Source of the DNA: Desulfomicrobium apsheronum
Lineage (GTDB): Bacteria > Desulfobacterota > Desulfovibrionia > Desulfovibrionales > Desulfomicrobiaceae
NCBI RefSeq assembly: GCF_900114115.1
Contig: NZ_FORX01000002.1
Location: forward strand, 62,001-126,000
Reading direction: 5' to 3'
DNA: 64,000 bases
This document shows, piece after piece, positions 43,008-51,990 of the stretch. Within the stretch, counting starts at the first letter, position 1. The number at the start of each line of letters is the position of its first letter. The notes under the pieces were generated by a model. That model made no database searches. It was not told where the DNA came from and was given only the letters and a program-made list of their open reading frames with translations. The translations under genes were made by a program, and so were the position numbers.

Positions 43008-43254
43008 ACTTTTTAAATCTCCACGAAATGCAATTGAATACGTTCGTGATTTTTTTAGAAATGAATTCACTGCAAAAATTCGTCATCCCCTCGAAGAATG
43101 TGCTCCATGTTTTTTAGATGTACGAAAAGGATGGATTTCAACCGTCGAGTGGATGACACTCATGTTATTTCGATACTTTTTAGCAGTGTCTTGAGAAATA
43201 AATAATCATAATTCTTATTGTATAAAGTCGATAAATTTGAACTTTATTTATGTA

Positions 43255-44049
43255 TTACCAGCGCTCAAGAGACTGTTGTGTGAATGTGCTATCCGATATC
43301 CCGGTGTTGTATTGAATGCCTTGAGTTTCCATGATTGTCTTATGACCGGAATGGAGATCTTCCATGACCACTTTGGTCTCTGTCCAGATGTCCTGTATGT
43401 TTTCCAGTTGGAGCACGAGGTAGCGTTTGGTCGGATTGTCGCCGCCAGTGAAAAAATCCACCCGTAACGGCAGGAGCATATCCTGGGCCACCCAGGTCCG
43501 GACCATGCTGTACTGCGAGTCCGTGCCGGCCTTGGGGCGGCTCTCCATGATCCAACACTGTACGTTGTTCAGTGATTCGTCGCCGGCGATGACGTGGTCG
43601 GAGTCGTCAACGGGTCTGCGCTCCATGTCCTCGTAGGTGAAGTCGGTATTCACGAAGCTGCGTCCCTTCTGGCCCGCCACGATGCGTCGCGTTCTGTTCA
43701 GGGCGGGCAGATAGAGGAACTGGGCCGTCCCTCCCTGTCCGTCCTCGACGGCCAGAAAGCCTGTGCCCTGGATATCCGCAGGGGATATGAACCGGAGCAA
43801 GGTGGATCGTGCGCCGTTTTTTTCCAGAACGGAAATGTTCAGCTGGCGGACGCGCTTTTGTCCCGAGGCCGGAGCGAGTTCCATGGTTTGCCGGGAGACG
43901 GAGTCGTCACCCACGTAGCGGTCATGGACCAGCTGGGCCAGTTCCCGGCCCGAAGGCTGGGCGTGGGCCGGAAGCGCCGGGTTGGCAAAGCCCCAGAGCA
44001 GGATCGAGCAGACAAGGAAACATTTCGGGAACAGGGTGCGGATATGCAT
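43255..44049 (-). CDS. LolA-like outer-membrane lipoprotein-sorting protein
   Basis: 264 residues from ATG 44049 (a GTG three codons earlier is possible). The signal peptide ends near ALPAHA-QP. The rest fits the unclosed beta-barrel LolA-like fold of the 'outer membrane lipoprotein-sorting' group: LLRFISPADIQGTGFLAVED, TAQFLYLPALNRTRRIVAGQ and SFVNTDFTYEDMERRPVDD. Such proteins, encoded beside MMPL exporters, are thought to ferry hydrophobic molecules across the periplasm. First gene of the minus-strand cluster. Confidence 0.85.
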   Translation of the reverse strand: MHIRTLFPKCFLVCSILLWGFANPALPAHAQPSGRELAQLVHDRYVGDDSVSRQTMELAPASGQKRVRQLNISVLEKNGARSTLLRFISPADIQGTGFLAVEDGQGGTAQFLYLPALNRTRRIVAGQKGRSFVNTDFTYEDMERRPVDDSDHVIAGDESLNNVQCWIMESRPKAGTDSQYSMVRTWVAQDMLLPLRVDFFTGGDNPTKRYLVLQLENIQDIWTETKVVMEDLHSGHKTIMETQGIQYNTGISDSTFTQQSLERW

Positions 44050-44220
44050 GATCGACACTCACGGATTTTTGATTGTTTGAGGCCGCCACCTCCATCTCCC
44101 ATGTTTTTTCAGGGATATTGTCCGAAGTGTCAATGATATGTTGGAAGAGATAAAAAAAAGTGATGCAACAGTATTGATCAAGGGATGTGCTGCGAATTAT
44201 TTCGGATAATTTTGATTAAG

Positions 44221-44237
44221 TGTAAATTTTTTCGACA
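44221..44237. promoter_or_regulatory. Upstream activator box (prsT operon)
   Basis: TGTAAATTTTTTCGACA, the complement of TGTCG-N7-TTACA. It lies about 225 bp upstream of the -24 element, farther than in the other three cases, and could also serve the divergent LolA-like gene. Confidence 0.55.
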
Positions 44238-44459
44238 GTAAGTCGAGATATTTTTAACACTTGAAGACGGTTTTGGTTTGAGCTGTTGCGCAGCTAATGA
44301 AGATAGAAATGGAAATTTGATGTCTGTTACATGTTGATGCAACACTTCTGCTGCGCGCAACACTTTTGCGTGTTCACGCGCTTCTGTCGAGGCCTCTTTT
44401 TATTCCTTATCATTTTGAATTAATGTAATAATTAAAATTTGAACAGGTTTTTCTCCTCC

Positions 44460-44475
44460 GGGCATTGAACTTGCT
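44460..44475 (+). promoter_or_regulatory. Sigma-54 promoter of the exopolysaccharide operon
   Basis: GGGCATTGAACTTGCT: GGCA and TTGCT with GG and GC 10 bases apart. The predicted start near 44486 leaves a leader of about 280 nt before prsT. Confidence 0.65.
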
Positions 44476-44765
44476 CTAGGGGGGCGACGGGCGTGATGAG
44501 CGTCTGTCGGCCCTGCCTCTGATGAGGCGGCCTGGGTGTGTATCCCTAAGGACATCAACGGCGTCGGCGAGGCGGGCGGAGCGTGATGTTCGCGGCGCTT
44601 TGAAGGATGAGCGGCCGCGCGTTCCTGCGCATCGGAGAAGTTTTTCGGGGCCTGACGCCCGAGCACGGGCGGCTCGCCCTGGACGGCTACCCAAGACTGA
44701 CCACGGCGCATTATTCAGCATAAGGAACGCCCCGCTCTTCAAAAGGTTTGTTCGACGGAGGAAGA

Positions 44766-47420
44766 ATGATCAGATGTACTGTATTCGCGGTTGCGCTCAT
44801 GCTCTGTGTCGCGCTTGCTGGCTGCAAGGGACATACCAGCGAATCCCTCAACGCCGAAGGAGAGGTGCTTTTCAAGCAGGGCAACTATAACGGGGCTATC
44901 GTCCATTACAAGAACGCCTTGGAGAAGGACCCCAATTTTGTCGCGGCGCGATACAATCTCGGTTTGGCTTATATCGAAACCGGCAAGATGGAGCAGGCCG
45001 AGCGGGAATTTCAGAAAGTTCTGCTGCAGAACCCCTATGACGGCCGAGTAAATTATCAGCTGGGCCGGATCGCCAATTTTCAGAACAAGCCTGCCGTGGC
45101 CGTGCCCTTGATCATGGCCTATTTGCAGGAACATCCGGATGATGCCGCCGCCTTGGAGCAGCTCGCCATTTCAGCCACCATTTCCGGGGATCCCGCCAGT
45201 GCCAAGGGACACCTGGAAAAGGCTCTGGCCGTCGAGCCCGACCGGATTTCGGCCAAGCTGGGTCTTGTCCAGATCTTCATGATTCAGGGGGATAGGGCCG
45301 AGGCTCGCAAAATGCTCGACAACCTGCTGGCTCAAGATCCCGACAACAGATCAGGGCTGCACGCGCTGGCGCAGCTTGAGGCTCAGGAAAAGGATCCCGA
45401 AGCCATGCTTGATGCGTATTCCCGCATCTCTTCCATCTACCCCTCCGATTTATTCGCCCGCTACAAGCAAGGCAGCCTCCTCATGAACAAAGGCGAAGGG
45501 GAGAAGGCCAGGGCTTCGGCCGAGGCCATGCTGAGTGAGTATCCCGACAGCGCCGAAGGGCATCGGCTCATGGGGCTGTATCTCTTCCGTGAGGGTAAAT
45601 TCGACGAGGCCGCGACGTACCTCGGCAAATCCCTGCGCATCAAGCCGGATCTGGAAACATACTACCTGCTTGGTCTTGTCTATTACAGCCTCGACAATCT
45701 GGAACTGGCGGTGACCCAATTCCAGACTGTGCTCGATTACAGTCCTGGCTTCGTGCAGGCCAGGATCATGCAGGGCGAGATATTTCTGCGCCAGGGCCGT
45801 GGTCCGGAAGCGATGGGCGCGGCTGAAAAGCTGATCGAAGGCAGTCCGGAGGATTTTCGCGGCCATGTCCTGAAAGGCGACGCCCTTTTGATGCAGGGCA
45901 AGGCCCATGAGGCGCTGGCCGAATTCAGACTGGCGATGGGGTTGGCGCCATCCCATTATGGACTGCTGCTCAAGGCGGGGCTGCTAAAGCTCTCCCTGGG
46001 AGATCGCAGTGGAGAGGACGAGTTGGTGAGCGCGATCAAAATATCGCCCGAGGGCGTCGATGCGCGCATGGCTCTGCACTCGTATTATTTCAGAAATGGC
46101 CGCACGGACGAGGCCATGGCCGTGCTGACCGAGGGCCTGAACGGGAGCCGGAACGACGCCGTGCTCTATAACGCCCTGGCCAAGGCCTCATTGGGGCGCA
46201 GGGACGCCGAGGGGGCTGAGGAATATCTGGCCAAGGCACGTGGCGCGGATCCCGCTTTCCTACAGACCTATTTTCATGGAGCCATCGCCAAACTTGCCCG
46301 AAATAAGCTTGATGAAGCCGTGACGCAATATGACTTGGCTCTGGGCTTCGCTCCGAACGATGTGCGAGCCCTGATCGCCTCGGCGGCGGTCCTTGAGAAA
46401 CAGGGGAAGCTCGACGAAGCCCGGATCCGGCTCGAAAAGGCTCGCTCCACCAAGGACACCGGGGCGATCCTGATGCTTTCGAGTTTCCTGCAGCGAAACG
46501 GAAAAAGCGACGAGGCCCTGGCGGTTCTGGACCAGGAACGAACGCGGCAACCCAAAAATATGGTCATTGTTCAGGGCCTGGCCAAGCTGCATGTCGCACG
46601 CAAGGAAATGGACAAGGCCATGGCCTTGTATGCCCAGCTTGAGCAGCTCGACCCCTATTCCGGGACGGTGGAGAGGATGAGAGCGTGGATGGCCGCCGGA
46701 GATCTGGACAAGGCCGAGGAGAGCGCCCGGCGTCTGATGCAGTTGAAGCCGGACAAGGGGCAGTCTTGCCTGCCGTTGGCCAGCATTCTTGAGATGCGCC
46801 AGAACCGGGCTGAAGCCGAAAAAGTGCTGATCAGTGCATGGGCGCTTGAACCCACCGACGATCAGGTCGGCGTCGTGCTGGGCGAGTTTCAGCTGCGTGG
46901 CCGGCAGACCAAGAAGGCGCTCGCCACCTTTGATCGGGTTTTGACGCATTCCCCCACCAGCGCCCAGGCCCTGACCGGGAAGGGCATGGCCTTGCAACTG
47001 CTTGGCAGGAACGACGACGCGGCCAGGATGTATCTCCAGGCCGTGCAGGCCCGGCACGACCATGTCCCGGCCTTGAATAATCTGGCCATGATCTGGGCCG
47101 ATGACGAGGCGAAAAGCGCCCAGGCCGTGAATCTGGCCATGGCGGCCTTTGTTCTTGCGAACAACGATCCCGCCATCATCGATACTCTTGGCTACGCCCT
47201 GATCCGTAACAATCGTCCAGAGGAAGCCCTGGGCGTACTCGCGCGGGCATTGACTCTCGCTCCGGGCAATCCCGGGATCCTTTTTCATCAGGGTCTGGCC
47301 GAGGCCGAACTGGGCCGTACGGCCGAAGCCAGAGCAACGCTTGAAGCGGCCTTGGCTTCGACCGATTTTGCTGAACGCGAGGACGCCGAAAAGCTTCTGC
47401 ACGCCTTGAGCGGGAAGTAG
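44766..47420 (+). CDS. prsT: PrsT, PEP-CTERM/XrtA-system TPR-repeat lipoprotein
   Basis: 884 residues from ATG 44766, four bases after GGAGG. The signal sequence ends in a lipobox (VALAGC, Cys20), so the protein is a lipoprotein. The remainder is almost entirely TPR repeats (around 20-25), for example GNYNGAIVHYKNALEKDPNF and GKMEQAEREFQKVLLQNPYD. Length and layout match the TPR lipoprotein that opens XrtA exopolysaccharide loci. It probably acts as a scaffold for polymer export or PEP-CTERM protein placement. It heads the operon and sits behind the sigma-54 promoter. Confidence 0.92.
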   Translation: MIRCTVFAVALMLCVALAGCKGHTSESLNAEGEVLFKQGNYNGAIVHYKNALEKDPNFVAARYNLGLAYIETGKMEQAEREFQKVLLQNPYDGRVNYQLGRIANFQNKPAVAVPLIMAYLQEHPDDAAALEQLAISATISGDPASAKGHLEKALAVEPDRISAKLGLVQIFMIQGDRAEARKMLDNLLAQDPDNRSGLHALAQLEAQEKDPEAMLDAYSRISSIYPSDLFARYKQGSLLMNKGEGEKARASAEAMLSEYPDSAEGHRLMGLYLFREGKFDEAATYLGKSLRIKPDLETYYLLGLVYYSLDNLELAVTQFQTVLDYSPGFVQARIMQGEIFLRQGRGPEAMGAAEKLIEGSPEDFRGHVLKGDALLMQGKAHEALAEFRLAMGLAPSHYGLLLKAGLLKLSLGDRSGEDELVSAIKISPEGVDARMALHSYYFRNGRTDEAMAVLTEGLNGSRNDAVLYNALAKASLGRRDAEGAEEYLAKARGADPAFLQTYFHGAIAKLARNKLDEAVTQYDLALGFAPNDVRALIASAAVLEKQGKLDEARIRLEKARSTKDTGAILMLSSFLQRNGKSDEALAVLDQERTRQPKNMVIVQGLAKLHVARKEMDKAMALYAQLEQLDPYSGTVERMRAWMAAGDLDKAEESARRLMQLKPDKGQSCLPLASILEMRQNRAEAEKVLISAWALEPTDDQVGVVLGEFQLRGRQTKKALATFDRVLTHSPTSAQALTGKGMALQLLGRNDDAARMYLQAVQARHDHVPALNNLAMIWADDEAKSAQAVNLAMAAFVLANNDPAIIDTLGYALIRNNRPEEALGVLARALTLAPGNPGILFHQGLAEAELGRTAEARATLEAALASTDFAEREDAEKLLHALSGK

Positions 47421-47429
47421 GGAGGACGC

Positions 47430-48806
47430 ATGTCGCCGATTATATTTCGAAATCTTGCCCACGACATCATTTGGGCGTTGCTGGCCCTGAGTGCGTCTCT
47501 GGCCATCCTGGCACCGTCCGTCGCATCGCTTTCCGGGGACTTTGAGTTCGTGCGCGGAGCCAGCAGTGTTCTGGCCATTACGCTTCTGCCCTCGGTCGGA
47601 GTCTGGTCGGTCTTCTGGTTCACTGGCCGTAAACCGAAGGCGCCGAGGGCTTTGTATTACCAAGCCGTGGCGACTTCGCTGACCATGGCGATGCTTTATG
47701 TCGTGGACAGGTCGTCGGGTGTGCTCGGAAGCGAGATCCGTCTTGTCGTGCTTGGGCTTGGCGTCTTTGCCGGACTCAAGTCCGCCGAGTTTCTGTTCGC
47801 CAAGTACCGCAGGGTCATCCCGGGAGTGCTCAAGCGCGTGCTTATCGTCGGAGACGGCCCGCTGGCCGTGCAGATGGAGGAATTCATGCACGCCAATCGG
47901 GAGAGCTATGTCATGCTTGGCAGGGTCAGCTGCACATCGACGGTTTTCCCCCCGGCAGACGAAGAGGCCGGGCATGAAACGGCTCCTGACAGGATCGGCA
48001 GATTGTTGCGTTTGGCCCAGAATTTCGGGGCCGACAAGGTCGTGGTCGCCCTGGCCGAGCGGCGGGGCTTTTTCCCGGTGGAAGAGCTTTTGAACTGCAA
48101 GATGGCCGGGATCGAGGTCGTGGACGCTCCCTCCTTCTATGAAAGCGCGACGCACAAGCTGCTCATCGAAAATATCTCACCCAGCTGGTTCATCTTCAGT
48201 CATGGGTTCAAGGTGAATTGGATGCTGCGCCTGTGCAAGCGCATCTTTGACCTGAGCGCCGCCAGCGTCGGCCTGATCTGTTTTATGCCGTTCGTGCCGT
48301 TCATCGCGCTGGCCATCAAATTGGACTCTCCCGGCCCCATGCTGTTCAGGCAGGTCAGGGTCGGCAGGAGCGACAGGCCCTTCGTGCTCATGAAATTCCG
48401 CACCATGCGCGAGGACGCCGAAGCAGGGACCGGAGCCGTCTGGTCCCAGGTGGATGATCCGCGCATAACCAAGGTCGGAAACTTTCTACGCCGTTCCCGC
48501 CTGGACGAGATTCCGCAGCTGATCAACATCCTCAAAGGCGACATGAGCCTGGTCGGTCCCAGACCGGAACGCCCTGAGTTCGTGAGTGAGCTGAAGGAAG
48601 TGATTCCGTACTATTCGGAGCGACATTATGTGAAACCAGGGCTGACGGGGTGGGCACAAGTGCTTTATCCGTACGGTTCAACCATTGAGGATGCAATTGA
48701 GAAACTTCGTTATGATATGTACTACATAAAGAATATCTCAATAATACTTGATTTATACATTGTTATTAAAACATTTAAAGTCGTATTGCTTGGAAAAGGG
48801 AGGTAG
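47430..48806 (+). CDS. XrtA-system undecaprenyl-phosphate sugar-1-phosphate transferase
   Basis: 458 residues. Four or five membrane helices and a nucleotide-sugar-like middle domain (about 120-240) precede the C-terminal bacterial sugar transferase domain. Its motifs KRIFDLSAASVGL, KLDSPGPMLFRQVRVG, MKFRTMREDAE and RLDEIPQLINILKGDMSLVG are all visible. It begins polymer synthesis by loading the first sugar-phosphate on the lipid carrier. The last ~40 codons are markedly AT-rich compared with the rest. It is 9 bp after prsT. Confidence 0.95.
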   Translation: MSPIIFRNLAHDIIWALLALSASLAILAPSVASLSGDFEFVRGASSVLAITLLPSVGVWSVFWFTGRKPKAPRALYYQAVATSLTMAMLYVVDRSSGVLGSEIRLVVLGLGVFAGLKSAEFLFAKYRRVIPGVLKRVLIVGDGPLAVQMEEFMHANRESYVMLGRVSCTSTVFPPADEEAGHETAPDRIGRLLRLAQNFGADKVVVALAERRGFFPVEELLNCKMAGIEVVDAPSFYESATHKLLIENISPSWFIFSHGFKVNWMLRLCKRIFDLSAASVGLICFMPFVPFIALAIKLDSPGPMLFRQVRVGRSDRPFVLMKFRTMREDAEAGTGAVWSQVDDPRITKVGNFLRRSRLDEIPQLINILKGDMSLVGPRPERPEFVSELKEVIPYYSERHYVKPGLTGWAQVLYPYGSTIEDAIEKLRYDMYYIKNISIILDLYIVIKTFKVVLLGKGR

Positions 48807-48808
48807 AG

Positions 48809-49654
48809 ATGTCGTCTGATACCGGGATTGGATCCGTCATGTGGAAGAAATGTTTCATGGCCAAGGTTGCGGTGCTGATTTTCGGCGCGATGCTTCTTGG
48901 CGGGACAGGCTTGGCCGGCGAGTACATCATCGGCGCGGGAGATAGCGTGCATGTCTTCGTGTGGGGCGAGCCGGAGCTTACGGTTCCCGCCCTTGTGCGT
49001 CCCGACGGCCGCATCTCTCTTCCCGGAGCCGGAGAGATCATGGCCGAGGGTTTGACCCCTGAGGCCCTGCAGAAGGAGATCGCCAGCCGTCTCTCGGCCC
49101 TGGTCAAGAAGCCTATGGTCACAGTGTCCATGGTCGGAATCGAGAACAGCAAGGTTTACATCATCGGCGGAGGCGTCGTCACGGGCGTTTATCCCCTGAA
49201 GCAGAAGACCTCGCTTCTGCATCTCTTGGCGGGCATGGATTTGGCCCGGGCCGACCTGCACGGCGCCCATGTAATGCGCGACGGAGCCCGGATGGATCGG
49301 GATTTCGATCTTTTGCTGCGCAACGGGGACTTAAAGCAGGACCTTGTTCTGCACCACAACGATATAATTGTCTTTCCGGCTCTGCCTGAACCCTATGTCT
49401 ATGTCGTCGGTGCCGTGAACATGCCGCAGGCCTTGCCTTACAGGGACGGAATGACGGTGCTCGATGCCCTGCTGGCGTGCGGAGGATTCAACAAATTCGC
49501 CAAGAAGAACGATACGGTCGTAGTTCGGCGGGAGGACGGGGCCGAGAAGCGGATTCCGGTCCATGCCCAGGATTTGGCCGAGGGTCGCGATCTGTCCCAG
49601 AATGTAGTCTTGCGTCGCGGGGATTACATCATTGCCGCGGAAAGTTTCTTTTAA
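48809..49654 (+). CDS. XrtA-system polysaccharide export protein (Wza-like)
   Basis: 281 residues starting 2 bp after the previous stop, with GGGAGG as ribosome binding site. The N-terminal hydrophobic segment (about 17-33) is a signal peptide without a clear lipobox Cys. A Poly_export domain (YIIGAGDSVHVFVWGEPELT, RPDGRISLPGAGEI) and two SLBB-type repeats follow (VYIIGGGVVTGVYPL; VYVVGAVNMPQALPY). It forms the outer-membrane-side export channel. The absent lipobox is a small oddity for the family. Confidence 0.93.
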   Translation: MSSDTGIGSVMWKKCFMAKVAVLIFGAMLLGGTGLAGEYIIGAGDSVHVFVWGEPELTVPALVRPDGRISLPGAGEIMAEGLTPEALQKEIASRLSALVKKPMVTVSMVGIENSKVYIIGGGVVTGVYPLKQKTSLLHLLAGMDLARADLHGAHVMRDGARMDRDFDLLLRNGDLKQDLVLHHNDIIVFPALPEPYVYVVGAVNMPQALPYRDGMTVLDALLACGGFNKFAKKNDTVVVRREDGAEKRIPVHAQDLAEGRDLSQNVVLRRGDYIIAAESFF

Positions 49655-49675
49655 GCCGCAGGAGCGGAGCCACAC

Positions 49676-51145
49676 ATGAATCATGAACTGTATCAGCAAT
49701 TTGAAAGGTATGCGCGGATCTTGCTGCAACGTAAGCGCATCGTGGTGGCCGTGGCTCTGCTGGTCATGACCCTAGGGGTTGTAATCAGTTATGTCCTGCC
49801 CAGGAAATACGAAGCGCAGTCCACGGTTTTCATCGAGCAGAGCGTCATCAGCGAATTGGTCAAGGGCATTGCCACCACTCCGTCCATGGAGGCCAAGATC
49901 AAGGTGTTGGGCGTGGCCATGCTGAGTCGGGAAACGCTTTCCAAGGTGATGCGCATTCTGGATAAGGATGTCGAGTTTGCTTCGGATATGGATCGGGAAG
50001 CATACATAAAGGATTTGCGGGAGCGGATTTTCATCAGGCTGGACGAAAAGCGGGGGATCTTCTTCATCTCCTTTCAGGACAGCGACCCGCGTTATGCCCG
50101 TGATTTCGTCAATACCATCACTCAAGTCTACATCGAGTCGAATACGGCCTCCAAACGGGATGAATCCCTGGAAGCGACCCGCTTTTTATCCGAGCAGATA
50201 GAGAGCTTCAAGAAGCGCCTCGACGCGGTGGAGGACGAGATCAATCAGTACAAGGCCGAGCATGGCCTCCAGTTGGCGACAGACGAGACCAGCATCCGTT
50301 TCGAGATCGCTGACGCCGAGAGAAAGCTGGAGGCCATTCGGGCTCGCAGGCTAGAGCTTGAGACCAAGTTGCAGCTCGTGCCTTCCGGAACGGGCCGCTC
50401 CACGCATCTGGTCGATATGGAGCGCCAATTGGCGACGCTTTTGACGGCCTATACGGACCAGCATCCAAAGGTGGTGCGGCTGCAGGGACAGATCAGGGCG
50501 ATGAAAAACAGTCCTTCGGGCGGCATGACCGGGGGTTCGGGGGGCATAACCAAAACTCTGATCCAGGCCGAGATCGATGCCGCCACGCTTCAAGAGAAGG
50601 CCCAGCTTGCGACCATCGATGAAAAGACAGAGTTTCTGCGCCGGATTCCCACGCTACGCACGGGGCTGAACGAGCTCTTGCGCAAGAAGGAGAACGAAAC
50701 CCTGATCTACAGTCAGCTCGTGACCCGCTATGGTCAGTCAGAGGTCTCCAAGCAGATGGAGATGGAAAACAAGTCCATGAACTTCCGGGTTGTGGATCCG
50801 GCTGTCGTGCCTGAAACCGCAATCAGTCCCAAGCGCATTCCGATCATGTTTTTGTCAGCCCTGGCCGGAATCGGGATCGGCATAGGCGTAATCATGGTGC
50901 CATACATCATGCGCGGGTCGGTGGAGAGCCTGGCCGATCTGCGGGTTCTCAACCAGCGGGTGCTGGCCGTTCTGCCGGCGATTTCCAAACCAAACGAGGA
51001 GAGGAAGCGCGTGAGGAGGGACCGTATTTTCCTGTCCGGCGCGGCGCTCTACTTTCTCCTGCTGGTGACCATTGGCGTCATGGAGGCCCTGGGCAAATCA
51101 CCCCTCGACGCACTGTTTGGCCGTGCGCTCGGCCCGTGGCTGTAG
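49676..51145 (+). CDS. XrtA-system chain-length determinant (Wzz-like)
   Basis: 489 residues with one membrane helix near the N-terminus (about 22-42), a long periplasmic region with coiled coil (about 160-370), and a second helix about 385-405. A third hydrophobic segment near the end (about 450-470) marks the PEP-CTERM-type variant. There is no kinase domain fused; the kinase is the separate next gene. It controls polymer length and connects cytoplasmic kinase with export channel. Confidence 0.93.
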   Translation: MNHELYQQFERYARILLQRKRIVVAVALLVMTLGVVISYVLPRKYEAQSTVFIEQSVISELVKGIATTPSMEAKIKVLGVAMLSRETLSKVMRILDKDVEFASDMDREAYIKDLRERIFIRLDEKRGIFFISFQDSDPRYARDFVNTITQVYIESNTASKRDESLEATRFLSEQIESFKKRLDAVEDEINQYKAEHGLQLATDETSIRFEIADAERKLEAIRARRLELETKLQLVPSGTGRSTHLVDMERQLATLLTAYTDQHPKVVRLQGQIRAMKNSPSGGMTGGSGGITKTLIQAEIDAATLQEKAQLATIDEKTEFLRRIPTLRTGLNELLRKKENETLIYSQLVTRYGQSEVSKQMEMENKSMNFRVVDPAVVPETAISPKRIPIMFLSALAGIGIGIGVIMVPYIMRGSVESLADLRVLNQRVLAVLPAISKPNEERKRVRRDRIFLSGAALYFLLLVTIGVMEALGKSPLDALFGRALGPWL

Positions 51146-51181
51146 CCCCAAAACCTGAATACGAGAGGATAGTTAAAACCA

Positions 51182-51982
51182 ATGAGCAGAATCGAGGAAG
51201 CACTGGCCAAAGCGGCTGGAATGCAATCCGGATTGCACAGCAAGGGAAACAGGGCCGAAGTGTCCGGCATTGCCCGGGCGCCCATGGGCGAGCCGACCAG
51301 TGTCGGCGGGTTTCGCTTGCCCGAGGAGACCATGGTGGTCATCAACGCGCCTTTGTCGCCCATGGCGGAGGAGTATCGCAAGCTGAAGGAAGCGCTGGTC
51401 AAGATGACCAAGCGCGAGCGTTTCGACAACCTCATTGCCGTGACCAGTTCCATCGCGGGCGAGGGCAAGAGCATGACCGCAGTCAATCTGGCCGCCAGCC
51501 TTGCGGGTGAGTATGATCATACGGTCCTGCTCGTCGATGCCGATCTTCGGCGGCCTTCCGTGCATAAGTATCTGGGCCTTGGTTCGGGCAAGGGCCTTTC
51601 GGATTGCATGCGCGAGGGGCTGGACGTGGGTGAACTGCTGGTCAAGACGGGGATCGGCAAACTCTCGGTCCTGCCTGCGGGCACACCCACCCCCAATCCG
51701 GTGGAGCTGTTCTCTTCCGACGCCATGCGCAGCCTGTTTCGGGAAATGAAGATACGTTACGGAGACCGTTACATCATCGTCGATACCCCGCCGGTGCTGC
51801 CCTTTGCCGAGACGCGGTCCATCGCGAGCATCGTCGACGGCGTGATTCTGGTCGTGAAGGAGGGGATGCCAAGCCTGGATCAGATTGAGGAGGCCATCGA
51901 AGCCCTGGATCAGAAGGTTCTGGGACTAGTTTACAACGGGGCGTATCTGCAAAGCAAGTCGTCCTACTATTACGCGGAGTAG
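51182..51982 (+). CDS. XrtA-associated tyrosine autokinase (CpsD/BY-kinase)
   Basis: 266 residues. Walker A is SSIAGEGKSMTAVNLA, Walker A' is VLLVDADLRRPS and a Walker-B-like strand is YIIVDTPPVLPF. The protein ends SKSSYYYAE, the tyrosine cluster that becomes autophosphorylated. It acts with the adjacent chain-length protein to cycle polymer assembly. The residues before 80 are a linker that probably docks on the membrane partner. Confidence 0.94.
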   Translation: MSRIEEALAKAAGMQSGLHSKGNRAEVSGIARAPMGEPTSVGGFRLPEETMVVINAPLSPMAEEYRKLKEALVKMTKRERFDNLIAVTSSIAGEGKSMTAVNLAASLAGEYDHTVLLVDADLRRPSVHKYLGLGSGKGLSDCMREGLDVGELLVKTGIGKLSVLPAGTPTPNPVELFSSDAMRSLFREMKIRYGDRYIIVDTPPVLPFAETRSIASIVDGVILVVKEGMPSLDQIEEAIEALDQKVLGLVYNGAYLQSKSSYYYAE

Positions 51983-51990
51983 CCTGTCCC

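Larger units (their letters stand above)
44050..44765. other. Divergent control region between the lipid cluster and prsT operon
   Basis: 716 bp without a gene. It contains the regulon box at 44221-44237 and the sigma-54 promoter at 44460-44475. The ~290-bp transcribed leader before prsT is GC-rich with several short inverted repeats (for example around 44513-44537 and 44550-44585). I could not match it to a known riboswitch. Confidence 0.5.

Noticed and set aside
44486-44765. c-di-GMP riboswitch in the prsT leader
   Set aside because: Considered because of the setting, but the conserved core bases of the GEMM motif are not found.
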